This document shows, piece by piece, positions 54,927 through 62,882 of a DNA stretch of 64,000 nucleotides. Source of the stretch: Streptomyces cathayae. Its GTDB lineage: Bacteria; Actinomycetota; Actinomycetes; Streptomycetales; Streptomycetaceae. The stretch covers positions 62,001 to 126,000 of the forward strand of contig NZ_CP121682.1 of the NCBI RefSeq assembly GCF_029760955.1, given 5' to 3'. Position 1 is the first letter of the stretch. Each line of letters begins with the position of its first letter. The notes below the pieces were generated by a model. The model ran no database searches and was not told the origin of the DNA. It was given only the letters and a program-made list of their open reading frames with translations. The position numbers were made by a program, and so were the translations under genes.

Positions 54927-55529
54927 TCACCCCCGGTCGGCCGAGGTGCGCGTCACATCGTGGTGGCCGCGCAGGTGACGGGCCGCGTCGGCCGCGCCGG
55001 TCCCGCTGATCAGTACCGCGGTCCCGGGCGCCCGGCCGTCCGGCCCGCTGTCGTCGGGAGGGCTCCCGGGGCCGTGCAGCACCGTCGCCCGTACGGCACC
55101 GGACGCGAGGGTGATCCCGAGGACGCGGCCCCCCGCACGGTCGGGCAGGGTGACACGCAGGGAGGCGTCCGGTTCCGCCCGGGCCGTGGCGGCGCACCAG
55201 ACCGCCGCCGCGGTCAAGTCCCAGCCGCCGGGTAGCTCGACGGAGACGGTGGTGTCCGCACCGCCCAGTGGCCGCCAGCCCTTCGGCCGCGCACCGCGCA
55301 CCGCCGCCGCCCGCCACAGCGTGTCCAGGTCGGCCGCGTGCACGGTGCGGCCGACCCGGTCGCTGAGCAGATATCCCGCGGACAGCCAGGACCTGACCCG
55401 CAGTCCGGACCCGGGATCCAGGAGCTGCCCGGTCCGTGCCGCCCGGTCGGCGAGGACCGACCGGGTGGGCGGGGCCAGGACGTCCTCCCAGCGCGGCACG
55501 GAACGGCCACTGCCACAGGCTCCGCACAT
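54927..55529 (-). CDS. Hypothetical protein with N-terminal CxxC, 200 aa
   Basis: The ATG at 55529 gives MCGACGSGRSVPRWEDVLAP, with a CGAC pair at the very start. The body contains VLADRAARTGQLLDPGSGLR, VHAADLDTLWRAAAVRGARP and SVELPGGWDLTAAAVWCAAT. It appears to be a conserved actinomycete protein; the N-terminal Cys pair and 'DTLWRAAA' helix recur in relatives, but no function is known to me. The gene is complete and codon use is normal. Confidence 0.7.
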   Translation of the reverse strand: MCGACGSGRSVPRWEDVLAPPTRSVLADRAARTGQLLDPGSGLRVRSWLSAGYLLSDRVGRTVHAADLDTLWRAAAVRGARPKGWRPLGGADTTVSVELPGGWDLTAAAVWCAATARAEPDASLRVTLPDRAGGRVLGITLASGAVRATVLHGPGSPPDDSGPDGRAPGTAVLISGTGAADAARHLRGHHDVTRTSADRG

Positions 55530-55579
55530 CGGAACTCACCCGCCTCTCACGAACTCGGAACGCAGAGCACCCGACACAC

Positions 55580-56329
55580 TCACGGCATGACGTCGCCGCT
55601 GTTGGGGCCGAGGGTCTGCCCCACGTAGAGGTTGCCGCCCGGATCGCTGGCCAGCAGGACGGCGGTGGGGGCGACCTCCGCCGGGACCCCGAAACGGCCG
55701 AGGGGCAGTTCGGCCTGCTTGGACTTCTTCCAGTCCTCGCTGATGCCGTCCACCAGCGGGGTGAACACCGGGCCGGGTGCGATCGCGTTGACCAGCACTC
55801 CCTTCGGGCCGACCTCCCTGGCCAGCGCCTTCGTCAGGCCGATGACACCGGCCTTGGCCGCCGAGTAGTGCACCAGGCCCTCGCCGCCCTTGATGCCGAG
55901 CTGGCTGGCGATGTTGATGACCCGTCCGCTGCCGCGGGCGACCATGTGCGGCACCGTCCACCGGCAGCACAGGAAGACGCTGCGCAGGTCGACGGCTATC
56001 ATCTCGTCCCAGGTCTCGACGTCCATCTCGACCAGCGGAACCTCGGTGAGGATGCCCGCGGAGTTGACCAGGACGTCGGGCGCGCCCAGGGCGGTCACAC
56101 AGGTCTCCACCATCTGCCGGGTCTGCTCCGCGTCGGTCACGTCGACGACCGCGGTGGCCACCTCCGTGCCCTGCGCAGTGAAGCGCTCGCCGAGTGCGGA
56201 GAGCCGGTCGGCGTCGCGGTCGGCCAGGAAGAGCCGCGCGCCCTCGGCCGCGTAGGCCTCGGCGATCGCCGAACCGATGCCGCTCGCCGCGCCCGTCACC
56301 AGCGCGACCTGTTGTTCGAGGACTCCCAT
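55580..56329 (-). CDS. Short-chain dehydrogenase/reductase (operon gene 5)
   Basis: 249-residue NAD(P)-dependent SDR. The ATG at 56329 gives MGVLEQQVALVTGAASGIGS, with the TGxxxGIG cofactor loop. The acidic FLADRDADRL after strand two suggests NAD rather than NADP. VLVNSAGILTEVPLVEMDVE, RVINIASQLGIKGGEG and VHYSAAKAGVIGLTKALARE give the catalytic Ser, Tyr and Lys. The end APTAVLLASDPGGNLYVGQT is usual. Distal gene of the LacI-linked operon, 104 bp after the second SDR. Confidence 0.9.
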   Translation of the reverse strand: MGVLEQQVALVTGAASGIGSAIAEAYAAEGARLFLADRDADRLSALGERFTAQGTEVATAVVDVTDAEQTRQMVETCVTALGAPDVLVNSAGILTEVPLVEMDVETWDEMIAVDLRSVFLCCRWTVPHMVARGSGRVINIASQLGIKGGEGLVHYSAAKAGVIGLTKALAREVGPKGVLVNAIAPGPVFTPLVDGISEDWKKSKQAELPLGRFGVPAEVAPTAVLLASDPGGNLYVGQTLGPNSGDVMP

Positions 56330-56433
56330 GCCCGTTCACCTTTCTCGCCGCGGCTCTGTCCGCTGCCGCTTTCGTTCACTGCTGTCTGATGTACTGCCGC
56401 CCGGCCCGCCGCCGCCCGGCCCGCGTCAGTCGG

Positions 56434-57237
56434 TCACTCCGGCCAGCGGACCGTGAGACCGCCGTCCACGATCAGTTCCTGACCGGTGATGTACGCGGCG
56501 TCGTCGCTGGTGAGGAAGCGGATCGCGCGGGCCACCTCGTCGGCCTCGCCCACCCGGCCCGCGGGGATGCTCCGACCGGCCCGCTCGAGCCCGGCGGGTC
56601 CCAGGGAGTTCTTCTCGTCCAGCGACTGCGGGGTCTCGATCAGCCCGGGAATGACGGTGTTGACCCGGATGCCGCGCGGGGCGAGTTCGGTCGCCAGCGA
56701 CCGGCACAGCCCCAGCACCCCGCTCTTGGCGGCCGCGTAGTGGGCGTGGTCGTCCCAGCCGTACACCCCGCCGGCGATGGAGGAGACCGCGACCATGGAG
56801 CCGGGGCCGGTCATCACGGCGGCAGCGGAGCGGAAGGTGCGCAGCACACCGGTCAGGTCGACCGAGAGCATGTCGTTCCAGGCGTCGTCGTCGAGGTCCG
56901 CCAGGGCGGCCCGGCGCAGCACGCCGGCCCCGGCCACCGCGATGTCCAGCCGCCCGTACGTCTCGACGGCGGCTCGGGCGAGGGCGTCGACCTGCCCGCT
57001 GTCGCGGACGTCGACGGCGACGGCGGTGCAGCGGCCGCCGGCGGCCTCGACCAGCCGGACGGTCTCGTCGGCGCTGTGCGGATCCTTGGGGTAGAAACCG
57101 ACGACGCTGTGGGCCCCGGCGCGGGCGTACGCCACGGCCAGGGCTCGGCCGATGCCGCTCGCGCCGCCGGTGATGACGGCGACCTTGCCGGCCAGCCCGT
57201 CGTCGCGGGCCGGTGCGGTGAGCTCGGTGGAGGACAT
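56434..57237 (-). CDS. Short-chain dehydrogenase/reductase (operon gene 4)
   Basis: 267-residue SDR. The ATG at 57237 gives MSSTELTAPARDDGLAGKVA followed by VITGGASGIGRALAVAYARA. Catalytic Ser is in VAVSSIAGGVYGWDD, Tyr and Lys in HAHYAAAKSGVLGLCRSLA. The C-terminus DDAAYITGQELIVDGGLTVR is the standard SDR end. VVGFYPKDPHSADETV after strand two suggests NADP. It lies 79 bp after the transporter stop. It may oxidise or reduce a hydroxy acid from the substrate processed by this operon. Confidence 0.9.
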   Translation of the reverse strand: MSSTELTAPARDDGLAGKVAVITGGASGIGRALAVAYARAGAHSVVGFYPKDPHSADETVRLVEAAGGRCTAVAVDVRDSGQVDALARAAVETYGRLDIAVAGAGVLRRAALADLDDDAWNDMLSVDLTGVLRTFRSAAAVMTGPGSMVAVSSIAGGVYGWDDHAHYAAAKSGVLGLCRSLATELAPRGIRVNTVIPGLIETPQSLDEKNSLGPAGLERAGRSIPAGRVGEADEVARAIRFLTSDDAAYITGQELIVDGGLTVRWPE

Positions 57238-57316
57238 GTCCTGCCTTTCGTGGAGTCCCCGGTGCGTGGCGGGTGCGGGCCACCACGCACCGGGGAGGGA
57301 GGGGGAAACGGTCGGC

Positions 57317-58708
57317 TCAGTGCTCCGCGGCCGCGAGCGCGGGCTCGTCGTCCGTGTCCTGGCTGACCTTGTTGGCACCGAGCATCAGCACACCGGAGAG
57401 GAACATCCCCAGGGCGCCCGCGACGAACGCGGCCGTGGTGGCGCTCGCTCCGAAGCCGATGATCGCGCTGAGCAGTGCCGAGCCGGCGACCGCGCCCGCG
57501 GGGCCCATCACGTGGGCGGTGTTGGAGCCGATGCCGCGGACCCGGGCCGGGAACGACTCGCCCATGTAGAAGACCATGGCGGAGTACGGGCCGAGGAGGA
57601 AGAACAGTCCCAGGGCGTACATCGGGATGACGTACGCGGCGCTGTCCGGTCCGAAGAGCATCGCCGTCATCACGATGCCGCCGATGGTCCAGCCGACGAT
57701 GATGGTCGTCCGCCGGCCGATCCGGTCACCGAGGTACCCGTGAGTGAGGTAGCCGAGGAAGCCGGCCATGTTGGCCAGGATGAGCACGACCAGCGCGCTG
57801 GAGAACGAGACGCCCTTGCCGTCGGTGAGGATGGTGGTGCCCAGCACCGAGAAGACCTGGATGCCCATCCAGTTGAACAGCCACGCTCCGGACAGGCACA
57901 GGGTGTGCCGGCGCAGGTCCGGGGCGAAGAGCTGGCGCAGACCGGACTCGTTGTCCCGGCTGATGTCGAGGTCGTACAGCTTCGCCAGTTCGGTCGCGTC
58001 GGCGTCGCGTCCCTCCTTGCGCAGTTCCCGCGTCCGCTTGAGGGCGACGAAGGAGGGCGACTCACGGAGCTTGGACCCGGCGACGAGGATGACGACGACC
58101 GGGAAGGTGGCGAGGAGGAAGATCCAGCGCCAGCTCATGACCGGCAGCAGTACGGCGGCGAACGCCGCGGCCAGCAGGGCGCCGACCGGCCAGCCGCTCT
58201 GCACCAGGCTGAACATGAAGCCGCGGCGCCGGCTCTTGCCGTACATCTCGTTGAGGTAGACGCCGTTGACGACCTCCTCGGAGTAGCCGAGGCCGGAGAT
58301 GGCCCGGGCTCCGATCAGCGAGGCGGCGCCGCCGACCAGTGCCGTGAGGCCGGAGGAGAGCGCGGCGCCCGCCGTGGTGACGATCAGGCTCGGCTTGCGG
58401 CCCCAGCGGTCCAGCATCGGCCCGACCAGCAGGGACACGACGAAGGTGCCGACGGTCACGCCGGTGGCGATCGCCGTGGCCTGTCCGGTGGTCCAGCCGA
58501 ACGTCTCGGAGATCTTCGGCAGCAGGGTGCCGAAGAGCACGAAGTCGTAGACGGAGAAGACCCAGGCCAGGAAACAGACCACGGTGGTGGTCGTGATGGT
58601 GCGCCGGCTGAGCGTCGGGGGGCCCTTGAACAGGACCTCGTCCGAGGGTGCTCCGCTGCGCGGCCATTCGCTCTCGTGGGCTATGTCGGTCTGCTGCACG
58701 GTGGTCAT
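57317..58708 (-). CDS. MFS transporter (metabolite:H+ symporter type)
   Basis: 463-residue membrane transporter with 12 segments. The ATG at 58708 lies within the stop of the upstream gene (ATGA). [20 protein letters not shown] is the D-R-x-G-R-K loop between helices 2 and 3; the second copy is [40 protein letters not shown] and [20 protein letters not shown] are typical of the sugar/aromatic-acid porter group (AAHS or MHS-like). It should import the compound degraded by the operon. Confidence 0.9.
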   Translation of the reverse strand: MTTVQQTDIAHESEWPRSGAPSDEVLFKGPPTLSRRTITTTTVVCFLAWVFSVYDFVLFGTLLPKISETFGWTTGQATAIATGVTVGTFVVSLLVGPMLDRWGRKPSLIVTTAGAALSSGLTALVGGAASLIGARAISGLGYSEEVVNGVYLNEMYGKSRRRGFMFSLVQSGWPVGALLAAAFAAVLLPVMSWRWIFLLATFPVVVILVAGSKLRESPSFVALKRTRELRKEGRDADATELAKLYDLDISRDNESGLRQLFAPDLRRHTLCLSGAWLFNWMGIQVFSVLGTTILTDGKGVSFSSALVVLILANMAGFLGYLTHGYLGDRIGRRTTIIVGWTIGGIVMTAMLFGPDSAAYVIPMYALGLFFLLGPYSAMVFYMGESFPARVRGIGSNTAHVMGPAGAVAGSALLSAIIGFGASATTAAFVAGALGMFLSGVLMLGANKVSQDTDDEPALAAAEH

Positions 58709-59598
58709 CTGCTGTCCTCCTTCTGGCGCGGGTTGCGGGCGGCGAAGTCGTCCGCGATCTGGTCGAAGGTCACCCAGCGGACGCCTTCGTGGGAGTTGAT
58801 GTGGTCGATCAGCCGCTCCAGCATCAGCAGCACCTGGGGGCGGCCGGCCACGTCGGGGTGGATGGTCATGGTGAAGGCCGCCTGGTCCATCTCCCGGTAC
58901 ACCCAGTCGAACTGGTCGCGCCACATCTCTTCGATGTCACGGGGGTTGACGAAGCCGTGGCTGTTCGGGCTGGCCTTGATGAACATCATCGGAGGCAGGT
59001 CGTCGAGGTACCAGTTGGCCGGGATCTCGATGAGGTCGGTCTCCTGGCCGCGCACCAGCGGCTTCATCCAGGTCTCGGCGGGCGCGCTGTAGTCGATCTT
59101 CGTCCAGGTGTCGCCGACCCGCACGTAGTACGGCTCGAAGTCGCGGTGCATCAGGGAGTGGTCGTACTTGATGCCCCGCTCGAGCAGCAGCTCGTTGGTG
59201 ACCGGGCTGAACTCCCACCAGGGCGCCACATAGCCGGTCGGACGGCGGCCGGAGCGGTTCTCGATCAGCTCGATGCAGCGGTCCAGGACCGCGGCCTCCT
59301 GCTCACGGTTCATGGCGATCGGGTTCTCGTGGCTGTAGCCGTGCACGCCGATCTCGTGGCCGGCGGCGACACAGGCGTCGAACTCCTCCGGGAAGGTCTC
59401 GACGGAGTGGCCGGGCCAGAAGAACGTCTGGGTCAGGCCGCGGCGTCGGAACAGTTCCAGCAGGCGCGGTACGCCGACCTCGCCCGCGAACAGACCGCGG
59501 GAGATGTCGTCGGGCGAGTCCTCGCCTCCGTAGGAGCCGAGCCAGCCGCCGACCGCGTCGACGTCCACTCCGAAGCCGACAAGAATTTCCTTGGTCAT
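58705..59598 (-). CDS. Polysaccharide-deacetylase-fold amidohydrolase (imidase/PuuE-like)
   Basis: 297-residue cytoplasmic NodB-fold enzyme. The ATG at 59598 is chosen because AAGGAG is six bases away; the ATG six bases earlier has no room for a ribosome site. Metal-site pieces are [20 protein letters not shown] (Asp12, Asp14) and [18 protein letters not shown] (HxxxH). [36 protein letters not shown] and [20 protein letters not shown] are as in PuuE allantoinases and cyclic-imide hydrolases rather than sugar deacetylases; no signal peptide supports that. Its stop overlaps the transporter start. An asparaginase gene precedes it. Confidence 0.82.
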   Translation of the reverse strand: MTKEILVGFGVDVDAVGGWLGSYGGEDSPDDISRGLFAGEVGVPRLLELFRRRGLTQTFFWPGHSVETFPEEFDACVAAGHEIGVHGYSHENPIAMNREQEAAVLDRCIELIENRSGRRPTGYVAPWWEFSPVTNELLLERGIKYDHSLMHRDFEPYYVRVGDTWTKIDYSAPAETWMKPLVRGQETDLIEIPANWYLDDLPPMMFIKASPNSHGFVNPRDIEEMWRDQFDWVYREMDQAAFTMTIHPDVAGRPQVLLMLERLIDHINSHEGVRWVTFDQIADDFAARNPRQKEDSR

Positions 59599-59703
59599 CG
59601 ACATCTCCTTTGATGACGTTCTGGGGATGGGGTGGGTGGTTGGGTGAGGGCGTGTCAGTAGGTCGAGGTGGGGCGGGTGCCGGGTGGTGCGGGGCGCTCG
59701 GGC
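59599..59703. other. Spacer between asparaginase and amidohydrolase genes
   Basis: G/T-rich 105-bp spacer with the ribosome-binding site of the next gene (aaggag on the minus strand). No terminator hairpin seen, so the operon is probably continuous. Confidence 0.4.
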
Positions 59704-60699
59704 TCAGGAGCCGGACGGTGGGTCCTCTCCGGCGAGCCAGGCACGGACCAGTGCTTCGGGCGAACGGCCGGGTACGGCGCTCGCGGCGGCCAGCAGCAGC
59801 CGGGCCTGCCAGGGGCTGAGGTCGTCGGCGAACACGGCGCCGGCCCGGTGGAGTTCGGTGCCGCCGCCCGCGTAGAGGGGTGCGACGGGACCGGAGTGCA
59901 CCCGTGAGCAGATCAGCACCGGGTGGCCCGAGGCCACCGCCTCGGCGACCGCCTCGACCAGTTCCGGCCCGGCGTTGCCCGCGCCGACCGCCGCCACCAC
60001 GACCCCCGCGGCGCCGGCGTCCAGGGCGGCCCGGACGAACAGTCCGTCCGCGCCGGGATAGACCGGCACCACGTCCACCCGGGGCAGGTCGGGGAGGTCG
60101 AGATCGAGGGGGAACCGCGGGCGGGGCCTCGGCTGCGACAGCGGTACCACGCGCCCGTCCACGACGCGGAGCACCGGTCCACGGCCGGGCGCGGTGAAGG
60201 CGTGCGCCGACATGGTGTCGCTCTTGCGCACCCCGCGGGCGGGGAAGGCGAAGCCGTCGAAGACCAGCAGCGGGCCCTGCCCCCGGGCCGCTTCGTCGGC
60301 GGCCACGGCCAGGGCGTCACCCAGGTTGGCCGGACCGTCCGCGGCTCGGTCGTCGAAGGGGCGCTGGGCACCGGTCAGCACGATCGGCCGCGGGTCGTCG
60401 AACGCCAGGTCCAGCAGGAAGGCGGTCTCCTCCATGGTGTCGGTGCCGTGCGTCATCACCACCCCGTCGGCCCCGGCGTGCAGCGCGCCGCGCACCTCAC
60501 GGACCAGTGTCAGAAGGTCCGCGGTGCCGAAGGCGTAGCTTCCCCGGGTGACCACGTCCCGTGTGCTCACCTCCACGCCGGCCGGCAGCGGACCGACCGA
60601 CGCGACCAGTTCCTTCGCGAGCACGGTCGCCCGGCGGCCCTCCACCCCGCCCCGGCTCGCGATGGTGCCGCCGGTGGCCACGACCTGGATTCGACGCAT
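59704..60699 (-). CDS. L-asparaginase-like amidohydrolase
   Basis: 331-residue asparaginase/glutaminase-fold enzyme. The ATG at 60699 gives MRRIQVVATGGTIASRGGVE: the nucleophile Thr12 lies in TGGTIAS. The second signature is MTHGTDTMEETAFLLDLAF (Thr86, Asp87). RPIVLTGAQRPFDDRAADGP, ARGVRKSDTMSAHAF (Lys) and VVAAVGAGNAGPELVEAVAE complete the active site. No signal peptide, so it is cytoplasmic. It might hydrolyse asparagine or a half-amide released by the imidase-like enzyme next to it. First gene of the leftward operon. Confidence 0.88.
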   Translation of the reverse strand: MRRIQVVATGGTIASRGGVEGRRATVLAKELVASVGPLPAGVEVSTRDVVTRGSYAFGTADLLTLVREVRGALHAGADGVVMTHGTDTMEETAFLLDLAFDDPRPIVLTGAQRPFDDRAADGPANLGDALAVAADEAARGQGPLLVFDGFAFPARGVRKSDTMSAHAFTAPGRGPVLRVVDGRVVPLSQPRPRPRFPLDLDLPDLPRVDVVPVYPGADGLFVRAALDAGAAGVVVAAVGAGNAGPELVEAVAEAVASGHPVLICSRVHSGPVAPLYAGGGTELHRAGAVFADDLSPWQARLLLAAASAVPGRSPEALVRAWLAGEDPPSGS

Positions 60700-60720
60700 G
60701 CACCCTCTCTTCGCCGTGTT

Positions 60721-60755
60721 GCAAACGATTGCGGTGAGGCTACGCAAACGATTGC
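60721..60755. promoter_or_regulatory. Two LacI-type operator-like sites
   Basis: gcaaacgattgc occurs at 60721-60732 and again at 60744-60755, start-to-start 23 bp (two helical turns). GCAA...TTGC with a central CG resembles the palindromic targets of LacI/GalR regulators. They lie just upstream of the asparaginase start and 190 bp from the LacI gene. Confidence 0.7.
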
Positions 60756-60938
60756 TCTTTGGTCAATGGTTGTCGGACACTCGTCTGGCCGGGGCGTTCG
60801 GGAATGTGCGAGGCTCAGGGACGCCAGGACGGCGAACAGCCGTCCGAACCGAGTGGATGCCGCTTCGGACAGGACCCCACAGGATCCGAGGACGTCCGAG
60901 CGGGATTCGAGCAGGATCCGAGAAGAAGGGCAGCGGGA

Positions 60939-62051
60939 GTGGAGCGTCATGGAGCACGGGCGGGGGCCGGTCCGCGGACCGGTCGTGCCCCGGTCACCCT
61001 CGCCCAGATAGCCCGGCAGGCGGGCGTCCACGTCTCCACGGTGTCACGGGCGCTGAGCCAGGACGACAGCGTGCGGGGCGGGGTGGCCAGCGAAACCGCC
61101 ACTCAGATCCGGGCGCTCGCCGAGGAACTCGGCTACCAGCGGGACCCCACCGGGGCCGCACTGCGCACCGGTCGCTCCCGGATGCTGGGGGTGCTCGTGC
61201 CCCGGTTGACCGACATCGTGCTGGCCACCGTCTACGAGGGAATCGACGCGGCCGCGGCGACCGCCGGCTACCACACCGTGGTCGCCAACACCGGCGACGA
61301 CTGCGAGATGCAACGGCGCCGGGTCGACGCGCTGCTCGCCCGGCGCGTCGACGGCCTGGTGCTCGGGGACGCCCGCTCCGACTCCGACCTCGTGGCCGAA
61401 TTGGCCAAACGGCGCATTCCTCTGGTGCTGGTGTCCCGCCGACTGCCGGGCAGGGTGTCGGTGACCACCGACGACGTCCGCGGCGGACGGCTGGCCGGCG
61501 AGCACCTGCTCGGCCTCGGTCACCGGCGGGCCGCGGTGGTGGCCGGAGAGCCCTACGCCAGCACCGGGGCCGAACGCACCCGGGGCTTCCTCGACGCCTT
61601 CGCCGAGGCGGGACTGCCGATACCGGAGAGCCACGTCGTCCACTCCCGCTTCGACGTGCCCGGCGGCCGGGCCGCCGCCGAGCGCCTGCTGAGCCTGCGG
61701 CCGATGCCCACCGCGGTCTTCGCGGTCAACGACTTCGCGGCGATCGGCGTGATGGCGGCGGTCCGGGACGCCGACCTGACGGTCGGCCGGGACGTCGCGG
61801 TCGTGGGCTACAACGACGTCGCACTGGCGGCGGCTCTCCCGGTGCCCCTGACCTCCGTGCGCTCACCGATGTACCGGATGGGCGAACTGGCGGCGACGAC
61901 GCTGGTGAACATGCTCGAGGGCAAGCCCGTCCGCTCCCGGCGCCTGCGCCCCACCCTCGTGGCCCGTGCCTCGACCCTCGGCGTCGCGTCCCCGGAGCAG
62001 GGCCTGCGCGAAGAGCGGGGAGCGCCCGTGCCGTCCGGCGGCGGCGCGTGA
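60939..62051 (+). CDS. LacI-family transcriptional regulator
   Basis: 370 residues from the GTG at 60939. The HTH is VTLAQIARQAGVHVSTVSRA (about residues 19-38), followed by the hinge YQRDPTGAALRTGRSRMLGV. The ligand-binding domain has LVPRLTDIVLATVYEGIDAA, VDGLVLGDARSDSDLVAELA, RRAAVVAGEPYASTGAERTR and TAVFAVNDFAAIGVMAAVRD. It ends with LARASTLGVASPEQ and a loose tail. It faces the five-gene operon and the paired operator-like sites, so it most likely represses that operon until its substrate is present. Confidence 0.9.
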   Translation: MERHGARAGAGPRTGRAPVTLAQIARQAGVHVSTVSRALSQDDSVRGGVASETATQIRALAEELGYQRDPTGAALRTGRSRMLGVLVPRLTDIVLATVYEGIDAAAATAGYHTVVANTGDDCEMQRRRVDALLARRVDGLVLGDARSDSDLVAELAKRRIPLVLVSRRLPGRVSVTTDDVRGGRLAGEHLLGLGHRRAAVVAGEPYASTGAERTRGFLDAFAEAGLPIPESHVVHSRFDVPGGRAAAERLLSLRPMPTAVFAVNDFAAIGVMAAVRDADLTVGRDVAVVGYNDVALAAALPVPLTSVRSPMYRMGELAATTLVNMLEGKPVRSRRLRPTLVARASTLGVASPEQGLREERGAPVPSGGGA

Positions 62052-62181
62052 CAGCGGGATGCCAGCGGGATGCCAGCGGGAGACATGCCGAACGGTGAGC
62101 GGAGGCCGCTGGAATGGTCCCGTACCCACACGGCGGAGGCAGCCGGCCACGGCGGTCCGCCCTGACCCATCAGGAGTCACC
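62052..62181. promoter_or_regulatory. Leader of the RiPP precursor gene
   Basis: Includes a short direct repeat (gcgggatgcca / gcgggatgcca at 62054-62075) and the ribosome-binding site AGGAG at 62172-62176. Confidence 0.45.
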
Positions 62182-62352
62182 ATGAACAAGGACCTGAGCA
62201 CCCTCGCGGACGAGATCCTCGAGCTCGAGGCCGAGACCTTCGAGATCTCCGACTACTCGGACGCCAGCGAGGTCGTGCTGGCCGGCTGCACCAGCACCAG
62301 CTCCACCTCGACCTCCAGCTCCACCTGCAGCACCACCTCCTGCTCCGCCTGA
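62182..62352 (+). CDS. RiPP precursor peptide with Cys/Ser/Thr-only core
   Basis: 56-residue peptide. The ATG at 62182 is five bases after AGGAG. Residues 1-35 are an acidic leader: MNKDLSTLADEILELEAETF then EISDYSDASEVVLAG. Residues 36-56 form the likely core: Cys36, Cys49 and Cys54 plus 17 Ser or Thr and a final Ala, nothing else. This layout (LxLExETFEISDY leader, Ala-Gly before a Cys/Ser/Thr core) is that of precursors annotated as thiazolylpeptide-type bacteriocins, which undergo Ser/Thr dehydration and Cys cyclisation or thioether formation. No modifying enzyme is in the window; the next gene is an AfsR-type regulator. The product type is inferred. Confidence 0.8.
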   Translation: MNKDLSTLADEILELEAETFEISDYSDASEVVLAGCTSTSSTSTSSSTCSTTSCSA

Positions 62353-62373
62353 CACACGTCCGGTGCGGCAGAC

Positions 62374-62418
62374 GCCCGGCCGGTGTCCCTCCCCTCAAGG
62401 GGCGGGCTCCGGCCGGGC
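62374..62418 (+). terminator. Terminator after the RiPP precursor
   Basis: gcccggccgg (62374-62383) pairs with ccggccgggc (62409-62418), with an inner stem ccccTcaAgggg, followed by tttcgt. It starts 21 bp after the stop codon. Placed between precursor and later genes, such a partial terminator would raise precursor levels over enzymes. Confidence 0.75.
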
Positions 62419-62430
62419 TTTCGTCGTGCC

Positions 62431-62470
62431 CGTCCTGGCCGCACGGCCGGACACCTGTGCGGCCAGGACG
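62431..62470. promoter_or_regulatory. Second inverted repeat downstream of the RiPP precursor
   Basis: cgtcctggccgcac (62431-62444) and its inverse gtgcggccaggacg (62457-62470), 12-nt loop. It may be a second terminator or an operator before the regulator gene. Confidence 0.6.
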
Positions 62471-62882
62471 GCGACGGTCGCCGCGAAACCTCATGGTAGG
62501 TAAACCCCTACAACCGCGTGCTCGCTTTGTCGGAAGCGTCCGTTCCGAGCCGACACCGACAGCACCGTTTACCAGCAACAAGGCTGTCTTTAGAGGCATT
62601 TGACGATCCCCCAGCGGCAGTAATCCACCTGGGGATCTCTTCAGAACTTCCTCTTGACCGTCGGTCTACGCCAGTAGACACTCACCACTGCCACAAGGCC
62701 GATGGACGCCCTGCTCACCGACTTCACATGTGCTCGTGCCCGCTCTCGTCAGAGTGCGGGCAGAGGTTCTGTACCAGTCTCCCTCCCGACCAGGGGCGGA
62801 CCCGGTGACAGGACACCGCTTCTCGAAGCGGGCCATGGCAGGCCGGTGCGGCAGATCTTCGAAGGTCAACGGGGGAATACTC
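62471..62882. other. Leader of the AfsR-type regulator
   Basis: About 410 bp relatively rich in A+T for this genome (for example ctgtctttagaggcatttga at 62582). No gene defended. It should hold the promoter of the regulator; the ribosome-binding site is GGGGGA at 62868-62876. Confidence 0.45.
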
